Assembly (NCBI GenBank): GCA_020091685.1
Contig: CM034608.1
Span: 8,122,522 to 8,186,521, forward strand
From: Lutjanus erythropterus
Taxonomy: Eukaryota > Chordata > Actinopteri > Lutjaniformes > Lutjanidae
DNA: 64,000 nucleotides
Direction: 5' to 3'
Shown: in pieces, positions 39,986-64,000 of the stretch
Position numbering within the stretch: the first letter of the stretch is position 1
Layout: each line of letters begins with the position of its first letter
Position numbers and translations under genes: made by a program
Notes under the pieces: model-generated
Told to the model about the DNA's origin: nothing
Database searches by the model: none
Seen by the model: only the letters and a program-made list of their open reading frames with translations

Positions 39986-40624
39986 ACACGTGCAGACTCC
40001 TGTAACCCTGTCACTGGAGAAATTAGAAATCATACCAGTGAGGCCTAATTGATTTGTGCATCAACAGAAAAGTGATTGACCACCATTTTCATAATTGATG
40101 AACTGTTCATGTCTTTAGCAATAAAGCAAAACATTCTCTGACTCTAGCTTCTCACATGCAAGGATTTAGCCTCCTACTTTCCTCTGTTTTATATTCATGT
40201 GAAGTGAAAATCTTTTAGGTACTACAACCTTGAGTATCTGCTGATACCAATCTGATATGTTTTTTCTCCTCTCATAAAGAACTAATCTGTTCATAATACC
40301 TTTAATGTATTAATACCTGTTAATTGATGCACTTTGCTCAAACTAGCCATCTTAAAACAAACTCAAACTGAGAAACAAATAAAGGAAGAAATACATATTC
40401 CACAACAGGACTGTCATGCGACACTGCTGCTTTATTTTATTTCAACTTATTCATACACTTTTTGTTTTTGTTTTTTTTACACAGTTTTAGCAGTGTTTGT
40501 GATTGGGCAGCACCATTCAAACATTTAACATTAAAACAAATGTAATCTGTATTACTTGTGACACTTCTCTCTTCAGGGCATGTCACTCAAAGTTTAGCAA
40601 AGCAATTTATGTGATAGCTCAGAC

Positions 40625-41414
40625 CAGGGATCTGCAACCTGTGCGATTAAAAGAGACATTTTTGGCCAAAAAGGGGGGAAAAATCTGTCTGGAGCTGCAA
40701 CTGTTATATTCTCTATTTTCCCTTAAGACTTTTTTTGGCATCCATAGGAGACTCAAGAAGACTAGCCACAATCAAAATTTAGAGGAAAAGCCACAGAGCC
40801 AAGACGTTCTTTAAAAAAGACTTTCTCTAAAAAAATCTGGTGTATAGGCGACATATTTTAAAGAATCACTTTACAAAAAATTTCATGGCAACATACTGTA
40901 ATAGATTTTTGAATTTTGAGCCCAACTCAAAATCATATGTTTTGAAATAAACTTTAAAAAGTTTTGCTGACCTTTAGCTGAGATAATTCGCTATTCTTCT
41001 TTATATAAACTCGAATCTTTGAGTTTTAGAAACTTCACAGTGAACTGTATAACTAATTTGTCATTATTTTTGTGCCTGAAAATGAAATGGTTTTAATTGA
41101 AAATATAGCAGTTTTAACCATCATTCACTTTCACTTCAAAGGATTTACTCTACAATTTTTTAAATACAACATTTTAATGTTTCTCAAGAGTTAAGTTTAT
41201 GTAACTTAACAAAAGGTCAGTAGTTAGTAAAACTTCTTCAAAACTTAAGAGTTTGAGTTGGGCTCAACAAAACTCTATTTCAGTACGTTGGCTTTGAATT
41301 TTGTGTTGTCTCAACTTTTTCATAGACCTACAACTAAATGATGAAAATGTTAAAAAATAACTGTTATTCATTTCTGTATGATGATGCTGCATTTGGCTCT
41401 GGAGCCTCAGACCC
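40625..41414. mobile_element. Probable hAT-like non-autonomous element in tsc1 intron 1
   Basis: Left CAGGGATCTGCAACCTGTG and right GGCTCTGGAGCCTCAGACCC resemble the two ends of a fish repeat in the ...GGTCTGCAACCTGCGGCTC... class. Ends are diverged and no clear target duplication was found. Confidence 0.5.
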
Positions 41415-44400
41415 CCATCTTAGACTAATGGATTTTATCTAATTATACTTTTTTTCAGCACCAGTGATTTTTGGCCAGTATCAGGCCATTACTGATACTG
41501 AGTATCAGATTGGCTCATTTTTAAATTGTTTGTTGGATAAAACATCCTGAGATGTCACATTGAGCTCTAGGAACTAGTGATGGACATTATTTTGCTCTAT
41601 GAAATTGAAGAGTTAATCTTAAAACCCTGTTCAGTCCAGTAAACCACTGTAATATTCCCATTGCATTTTCTCCCCTGCATCAAGCCCCTGTCTGCTAACT
41701 GAATGGGACAGTTGGGCTGGGTTGTTTGTCTCTTTTCCCAAACGGCTTTAAAATATTCACACAGGGGGGAAAAGGAGCCTGTTGGTAACAGCGTGCACAC
41801 ATCCAAATGTAATTTCCAGTGTGTACATGGAAGTGCTCGCGCTGCATAAAGGTTCTTTGTGTCCTCCTGAGCGTTCCCAAGCTGCCTGAGATCACACTGA
41901 GGGTGCTTCGTGTTTGTGCCTCTGACCTGTCCCTGCAAGACGCTGGCTCGCTCGGACGGTGAAAAACAGCCACGTTTGAATCCATGACTGAGCAGCTAAC
42001 TGATCACAGGGAGACAATCACACTGTGACTTCTTCTGTGAATGAACAAACAGGAGCACAGTGGAGCATTTATCATCTTATTTTGATTTGTTATAAATGAG
42101 AGAAGCCTGAGGAGAGTATTATTATAACATTTCTTCTTAGAGGGAAGTGTTTTTATCTGACATATGACTTTGAAATAAAATATAATACGCTGGTTATTGA
42201 TTTATTCCTCTCCAAATTAGCTCCTGTTATCTTGGTTTTGGTAGCATGTGACTCCATGAAAGTTTTAATATTCTGCACTAATGGAATAGTTTATAGCAAG
42301 TACACTTATTAAAAAAAACAACCAATTTCAGCCATATTAGGATTCTAATCATCTTCTAGCACGTTGAGTGTTGTGGCCTAAGTGTTGAAAGGAGATCTGA
42401 AGAGCTGATGAGATCGCTGCTGCTGATTCATTACTCCTGTTTGGGAGTAAGCTGCTGGGTGCAGACACCCTGACGATAATGACCTGCCTGTCAGGATTAT
42501 TTATGCCTGTTTTTCAGATGGAGATTTGCGAAGGCTCCCCTGGCCTCCTTTACTTTCAATGACTGACTCAGCGTCTAGCTTAAATGTATCATTGACAACG
42601 TAAATAGACTAATAACCTGAAATGGTAAACACATTAGGCCGGGTTGTGTGTACGTGTTTTTTGTCCAGTCATATATTAAATGCATCTCTTGAATTAAAGC
42701 AAATAACAAATGGAGGGATTGCAGTTGGTCATCCTTGGCAGGGTCAGATGAGGTGCTGGTCATAGCCTGTATTAGGATCTATCACAGTGTCTTAATTACA
42801 GCTTGGAAGTTGTGGAGGTGGACGTCTTCCACCTTATTTGTTTGCTTAATCAGTTCTAAATCTGTTCACTGAACTTTTCTTTATATGTGCTACATTGTAT
42901 AAGTGCGGTAGGTTCATTTGTAATTCAAGATGTCACAATATATTGAATATTGCCATGAAAAGTGTCTCGATACTGTGTAATTGCAGTTGTACATAGTTTT
43001 GTCATTCATAGCTAAAGACAGTTCATGCAAATTCCATTTTTTATTTAAGAAGTAAAGCAGAAGCACTTTTACTTAAAGGGTAAAATTAATTATACGCAAA
43101 AAATGCTACACACATCGGCTTTATTATTTAATAAAGGACATTTTCCAGGCATAGATGCTAATATTTTCCATGTTCCATGTAAGTCCATGTTTGGTGGCCC
43201 AAGTTAAACCAATGTTAAAAGAATGCAGAACCTTAACACAGCCTTTCTTAACTGTGATAAGTTGTGTTGTCCACTTTTCCCATGAATAGTGGTGTGTTGT
43301 TTCCAAGGAGAAACAAACCTCTGCTATTTGGGGACATTGGTGGAGTTAAACTCTTTCTTTCATTCACTTGGTTGCCTTTTCATTTTTTTATGGGCCGCCT
43401 TCTGTGATTCTGGTTCTTCTGTATGGATCCATTAGCAGTTTGAGTAGGCTTAGTGACACCATACATTAGAAGCTTAGATATGTTTGTTGCTAGCCGTTTA
43501 TGAATACTGTTCACTGTTACCGCAGAATGTTGAGCTAAAAGGCGTGAAGGAATCAGGATAATGGATAATGTCATCATGGTAAATATAGTTTTGTGTACTT
43601 CTTATCCCGGGAAAATCCTAGACAATGGACTAAACTCGGGATAAAAAAAGGTGCCAGTATAAAACGAGGTTAAAGAGTCATTCTAGAATATAAACATTAG
43701 TTGTTCCAACTTAAGTGCAGCCCAGGGTTAGTAGAAGCACAGTGTGAATCAGATACTCCTGGGTTAAAAATGTGTGTGTGAAAAGGTGCTAAGTCATCCC
43801 AGGGTCAGCTCTTAGCCCGGGGGTAAGGATAGGCACCGCGAAAAACTCTCTTATGGTTTAACAAAAGGGGGAGAATTAATTTCTGTCCTCATAAAACATT
43901 TGCAAAGTAATTTTAATCCTCTTGTGTTAATGTCCGTGTGTACCTGCAAGCAGTCTTTTTGTTCCCTGCCTTTGTTTGAGCACTGGTGGATATCCTGGCC
44001 TGTTAGCACCACCTGTGGATTAGCGGAGTAGTGTGAAACCATTGGCAGGACTGTTTATTGCATCAGCCAAGGCACAAACTAAACAGTGACCTACTCAAAC
44101 TTTTCCATAGCAGTATTAGAGCTTAAAAACTCCACAGGAAACCTCTAGTTTCTCCAGATGTTCTACCAATAAATCTTAAAATCTGCATTGATTAAATATT
44201 TTGGCCACTTAGCGGTTGCACAACTAGCTGTAAACACTCCATCGACATATTATCACCTTATAAAGTTAATGGAACTAATTTGTTAGCAAACAGTTGCTTA
44301 TTTACACAGCCAGCAGACACAGAGCAACATTAGTATTCATTTGGAGTCCTGTTTGTGTCCACCTGGTGTATGTGAGTCCAACATTAACTGTCCTTTCAGT

Positions 44401-44770
44401 GTTGTGCTCTCCACCACCTCCTGAGGGGAATATCTGCCTTGTTAGTGGGTGAATGCCTCATCATGTTCACCAGCTAGTCACTAACTGACTCTGTCATTAA
44501 TCATTTAGGCATGTTGTTTCAACTAGCGAGCAAGTTTGGTCAGTGTGCAATTGCTAATGATCTTTTGCCAGTTAACCCCATTATAACAACACACAGCGTG
44601 CAGTTATTGTTTTCAGTGGTATTAGAAAGTTGTGTATTATTTCTTTAATGTGGCTGTTATCAATTGTAGCCTTACCAGTGACATGTGAAAACAGTAGTGA
44701 TTAAACTATAGAGAATTAACATCTGGCTCTGCAGTCCCCTCTGCTCATTGTTTAGTTGTCCACCCCACAA

Positions 44771-46165
44771 CTTAAAGGCACGGTTCACTCCCAAATCAAT
44801 TTATTTTTTTTTGGCCTGGCCTGTAGTGTTACTTAGCTGTCTAGATTTTTTGGGTATGAGTTGCAGGGTTTTGGAGATATCAGCCTTAGAAATGTCTGTC
44901 CTCGCTCCAAGAGAATGCTTGTGGTGCTCAAAGCACCAAAAAAATTCATTTGAAAACTTGATTACTGAAGATAGTCCACAGACAATTGACCCTTCGCTAT
45001 GCCCTGCCTCCTAACAGCAGCTGTCCAATCATAGGTTAGCAACTGGACTTGTAACTAGGGCTGGCAAGCTTTCCATTTCTCTACATGGTGAAGGTCTGCA
45101 GGAGGCTCAGAGAAGAGCGATACTTGATGTTTCATGAATCTGGAGGGTGGTGTCCTTTTGTAGTCTCTCAAAAACGTGAAACACAAGAGCACACATCTGC
45201 TCTAACATAAGCTGCGAACATTAGCATGTCTGGCTAAGTAATGCTAGTTTACTAGCTGCAGTAACTTAATGTCCAGCCAAACTTGTGAGATGTCACTGCA
45301 TCTGCATTTGTCATGTGGGGCTTTGAGGAGGAGGAGGAGGATGTGGACTGATGCAGAATCAAAGTGGGTTGACGACAAAACATCTCGCTCTCGCTTGCTG
45401 TCTCAGGTGTAAGCCAGGCTAGCTTTGCTCTCTGCAGCTGTCTTCTGCATTCGCGGTCTAGCTGGCCCAGATGGGTGACCTGTCTCAATGTCGGCTGCAC
45501 TTCCTTTTTCCATGTTAATGAGTTTATTTTTGTCATCTATCATGTAGATATACCTACCATATTTCACTAACTGACCAGTGTTTGCTGAAATGTAAGCTAG
45601 CTTTAGCCTGAGTCCTCTAGCATTAATGTTACATCATGTACATAGCTGTTAGATAACTTCACATAAACACGTTCTTGTTTTAAAACGTGTCAGGTGGAGA
45701 CTTCTCATCAGACTCAAGGAGTTAGCAGTAGCTTACATCAGCCAGCTACACTTATGAAATCTGATTGAGTCATTATTTTAGCCAACAAAATCTACTGTAG
45801 TCAGCTATAAATGTGAGGCTGCTTTTATTTATATCTATAAGGAATCAAAGACCTCATGTTTCAACAATTTATCCCAATTTTGATGTTAACTCTAAAATAA
45901 ACTGCATAAATGCAATGCAAGGATGAGAAGTTTGGCAGGCGTGGCAACAGTAACTAAGGAGGGCGGGTCTATCGTTATGAGCTGTTTCAGGTCAGAACTA
46001 CTTTCTATCTAGTAGAAAAGAAAGTAATTCCAGTAGATGCTAAAGTAGTTCTGGTAGATTCTAATGTAGAAAGAAATTAGTTCCTACATGAAACTGCTCA
46101 CAACAAGATCTGTGGATTATCTTGAGTAATTAGGTCATGATTTTTGGAAGAGAATTCTGCTTCTT
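44771..46165. mobile_element. MITE family A copy 7, split by another element
   Basis: Left arm 44771-44985 (CTTAAAGGCACGGTTCACTC ... GAAGATAGTCCACAGACAA). Right arm from 45979 (GAGCTGTTTCAGGTCAGAAC ... AGTTCCTACATGAAACTGCT, GATTATCTTGAGTAATTAGG). The two halves are continuous in the other copies. Confidence 0.7.
44986..45978. mobile_element. Insert with imperfect inverted ends inside MITE copy 7
   Basis: Left end CCTTCGCTATGCCCTGCCTC; inverse of right end ACGATAGACCCGCCCTCCTT. Internal CTGTCCAATCATAGGTTAGC matches, in inverse, GCTAGTCTATGATTGGACAG of the 26233-27123 element, so the two are related. No long ORF of its own. Confidence 0.65.
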
Positions 46166-47321
46166 AAACTTTACTAAAGTATGTCAGTATTGTCACAAAG
46201 TTTTGTGTGTCAAAAGTAAAAGTAGTATTACTCATTGTGCACTTAAATGGTCTCTGTCAGTGCTGTACTATTATATTTGATGTTTTCTGGGTTAATGTTA
46301 CTGCTGCTATGATGTGTGTATTATATTTTACTGCTGTAAAATAGATTGTGCTCATTTTACTACTTTATATACTGTTGGGTAGTTTAATCTACAGCAATGC
46401 ATCATATTCTGTGAGATCATCATATGTTTGCACTATTTGAGAATTTACAGGATGTTATTTTAGAGGAAATATGTATATTCAGATGTAAATTGTGGAATTG
46501 CCTAAAATACTGAGAAATCATTTTTAAGCCATATTGCCCAGCTGTACCCCTAGTGGCCAAAACATCTGTTATAGTTCAACCTTTATCATCCAGGGAAGTT
46601 TCAGAACAGAGCTCTTTTTTCCTTAACACCCTGTTCACACTCACACAGTTTCACACATTCACACCTGGAAATTGCCCAGTACACCCACAGTCTTATCTGG
46701 TGGACACTGATCAGCTCCACTAAAGACATTGGGGGGTTAAGGCCTTTGCTCAAAGGCAAAGTACATAATTAGATTTGACTAAAGCCTATTTGAAATTGTT
46801 ATACAGAATTCGGCATCACTGAAATGTGTGTGTCTTTTTCAGCTAAGTCATTGTGTTCATATGTGTATCACATCAATAAACTGCAGAAGAATAGAAGTGT
46901 GTGTCTGTGATATTACTCATAGTTAATTCTGGTGGGATGACCTCATGGGATCTGATGCAACATCTCAAGACCATCACATCACCAGTTCATTTTATATTGA
47001 GAGTCATTATTCTTTATGTCTGAATAAAGTCGATAAAGGACCAGTTACCTCATTGTGGACAGCATTTACATTTTTCAAATATGAAGAAACCTTTAGCACA
47101 AACCCTGCTGCCAAGTACTGAGTTGGTGTCGTTACGTGACCACTAATCCTAGATCAGAGCTCTAATTCTGGGAAATGTTTATGAATTGGTCTTTTTTTTT
47201 TTTTTTGCGACGTAGAGGTGCCTGGAGACTGTATTGGTGGGTGGCCCCAGGAGTCCTCCAGGCAGGCAGGGACGGACACCGTGAGAGAGACGCTGCCTCC
47301 ACCCCCAGCACTGCCACCACC

Positions 47322-61776
<14,455 letters not shown>

Positions 61777-64000
61777 GTGAGGAGCTACATGCAAACTGAA
61801 GTTTATCATTACCATTATTTCCGAAGGTGTTACTTTCATGCCCATTTCCACTATTTTGATGATGCTGATTCACTTATAATGCCTCAGTTTGTTCATATGC
61901 CATGCAGTTTTCCAAAATTCTTCTAAGTGGGGCCTGCATGACATAAAGTGCTGCAAATGCCTCTAAAATGGATTGTGTGCAACTCTGAGCGATTCTGCAA
62001 AATTTTATTACATGTCACCCATAGGCTGGAACCTAATACGTTTCAATTATTCAAATAGTCATGATATGATTGTTTTCATGCAGGCTAATAATTAACTTCT
62101 CCTTAAAATAACCATCATGGTGTATATATGCTTATAAACCATTCATTAAAGCTACTGCAAGGAGTTTTTAACTAGTTATGAAAGAGTCTCAATCACATGC
62201 TGATGAGGCCTAGACAAGCAAACAAGACCCTCTGCAAGAATACTGGCTTTTTTCTATTTAGTTGTTCTCAACAGTTGCAACTGGGTCAGATTCTTCTTGA
62301 AATCAAATGAAATGAGTCTTCTTTTCCAACCAAAATTACAGTGAGTCGTACAATACCCAGTTAAAAAGAAGCAGGAGGAATTTTTCATTTAGATCATTTT
62401 ATTTTTAGTTACATAATGTAAGTTATGTAATGTTAATAAGTTATGTAGGCAAGTAAATTATTGTAGTCACCAGTTGCAACTTACATACAAATAATGTTTA
62501 TACAAAGTTTATAAACTAATTATTAACCTTGAACAAAGTCTTAGACATATCTCATCTGTCTCTCTATATACTTATTTCTTAAAAGTTTACAAATCCCCTG
62601 GTAATCATTAGGCCAATATTGTGTGTTAACAGTAAAATAACTGAAATAAGTGACATAAGTTTAATTATCCATCAATTTACCATTTTTTGGTGTTTTTTAG
62701 AAAGTGTTACATAAAGGGGACACCATCATCAATCTCTAAACGTATTCTGTAAATGATTAGAGGACATGTAGAGGACTGTGTAGCCGTGAAGGAGGCGTTT
62801 GCTGTCTGAGTGCTGTCTAGTCCAGTCATTGTGAAACTCATGTTGATCATACTGAGGAAACTCAGGAGTGTGTTTTGATGTGCTGCTGTTCACTGTGCAG
62901 AGCCTGCCTGGGTTGTTTCCAGTCTATTACTGCAGCCGAAAGGAAACACCCAGTTGAGAACAAGTATGACATTGTTCAGAGTCCGCCGCCCCCTTCTTTC
63001 TACACACACTCTCACACACAGTGAGCCGGTCCTCCGAGCCAGTAATACAACAGCAGAGACACTGTCAGCAAAGTCAGCGCTGGACACCGAACAATTTGGC
63101 TTTGCTCACTTCAGTTGCTCATCACTCCCATATTTAACTGTCTTCAACAGAGCCAAACACAACCTGATGGAGGGAGGAAAACAGAAACAGAGAAAAAAAA
63201 ATATGGCTGAGGCTGATAACCAGTAGGGCAAATTATTACATTATGGTCACATTAAAGTTACGGTAACTATAAAAACATTTCTTATCATGACGTTTGAATT
63301 ACATTGTGGTTTTCAGGAGGGCCATATTTTCAGTTGTTGCACAGTCAGAAGAACAAAATCCTGTATTTTTCAAAAGTGACATCATTTTTAAGTATTAAAA
63401 TGAGCAATATGTAGTAACTGTCAGTCAAAAATGAGTACTGCAGTCCAAATATCAAGTTGGAGCCTGTATATTATATAGTTTGTACATTAAATAGGTTGAA
63501 ATCCTATTTAATCTACGGTCTATGGTTGAAGCGAGTTGTTTCCCTCCTCTCCAGATTCAAGGAAGCTCAGGCAGGCTGCAGGAACACAACATTATAATTT
63601 GACAATAACAAACAATGACAAGTCCTACACTGTCAGGTGATCAGCAGTTTATAACTGTCATTAGTCTTTCAGTGTACAGTTAATCCTGTTATCCTGAAAA
63701 CAAAAGCCCACTGCTCTGAAAATACACACTCTGGAATTTGAGTTTAGTGACTTCCTGCCAGACTCCATTAACATATTGCTCAATTTAACCGTTACAAACA
63801 TGTACACTCTCTAAAAGATTATTAATGATTTCTTATGATTCATAAACACTTACTCATTCTACAAACATTCGGCATTAATTTTAAATCTAATTTACGTGAA
63901 ACGGGTGAACAGTAACACAAGTTACTGGCTGGTTATTGCTGTTGTAGTCAGAGATGCAAGTATTTTAATTTAGCATCCTTTCTTAAACTTTGATGCCATA
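61777..64000 (+). other. tsc1: Partial tsc1 intron 14, running off the right edge
   Basis: No segment encoding the expected next block (human LPLPSKSVDWTHFGG) is visible. AT-rich, with diverged repeat stretches around 62380-62700 and 63780-63900. Confidence 0.7.

Larger units (their letters stand above)
36896..47215 (+). other. tsc1: tsc1 intron 1 (10.3 kb): content note
   Basis: Holds a CAG-rich stretch at 37314-37330, the repeats at 38688-38930, 39845-39985, 40625-41414 and 44771-46500, and two repeat-poor segments (about 41640-42010 and 42360-42560). No internal coding exon is seen; an additional non-coding exon cannot be excluded. Confidence 0.6.

Noticed and set aside
62900..63226. Possible next tsc1 exon after an acceptor-like CAG at 62,900
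   Set aside because: Frame reading gives ACLGCFQSITAAERK, unlike the conserved LPLPSKSVDWTHF segment expected there; the true next exon is probably past the window.

Overview
This is a nuclear genomic window from a ray-finned fish, most likely a spiny-rayed (percomorph) teleost. The genes are split into short exons with GT/AG introns. The introns and gaps are AT-rich and full of dispersed repeats of teleost type: palindromic MITEs, hAT-like elements, one tRNA-derived SINE and many microsatellites. Every protein assignable here is a vertebrate protein. No bacterial, viral or CRISPR-like content was found.

Layout. (1) Positions 1-5,650, minus strand: the first seven coding exons of cel (bile-salt-activated carboxyl ester lipase). 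The gene runs off the left edge. (2) 7,469-15,983, minus strand: a complete gtf3c5 (TFIIIC subunit 5), 11 coding exons, 530 codons. (3) 16,000-29,700: a gene-free gap of about 13.7 kb with repeats and two stretches that carry clustered blood-type transcription-factor motifs. (4) 29,716-34,123 and upstream, minus strand: a complete gfi1b-type gene with a SNAG motif and six C2H2 zinc fingers, six coding exons, 327 codons, plus an upstream non-coding exon and a motif-rich promoter. (5) 34,400-36,540: divergent intergenic region. (6) 36,540 to the right edge, plus strand: tsc1 (hamartin), with a CpG-rich promoter, a non-coding first exon, a 10.3-kb first intron and 13 coding exons up to 61,776 (729 complete codons). 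The remaining exons, including the TSC2-binding coiled coil, lie beyond the window.

The order and divergent orientation (tsc1 pointing one way; gfi1b, gtf3c5 and cel the other) match the human 9q34 block TSC1-GFI1B-GTF3C5-CEL, which supports the orthology calls. The four genes do not form one pathway: mTORC1 restraint (TSC1), blood-lineage transcriptional repression (GFI1B), RNA polymerase III initiation (GTF3C5) and intestinal lipid digestion (CEL). Their linkage is best read as conserved synteny, possibly held by regulatory DNA around gfi1b.

All exon boundaries were read by hand from the sequence. Reading-frame phases close across every intron in all four genes, so the coding models are firm. 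Transcript ends, repeat family names and regulatory calls are less certain. I found no clear evidence of a previously undescribed system. The most promising leads are the gfi1b-flanking motif clusters, a MITE that begins 26 bp past the gfi1b stop codon, and a short upstream ORF embedded in a YY1-like motif in the tsc1 leader.
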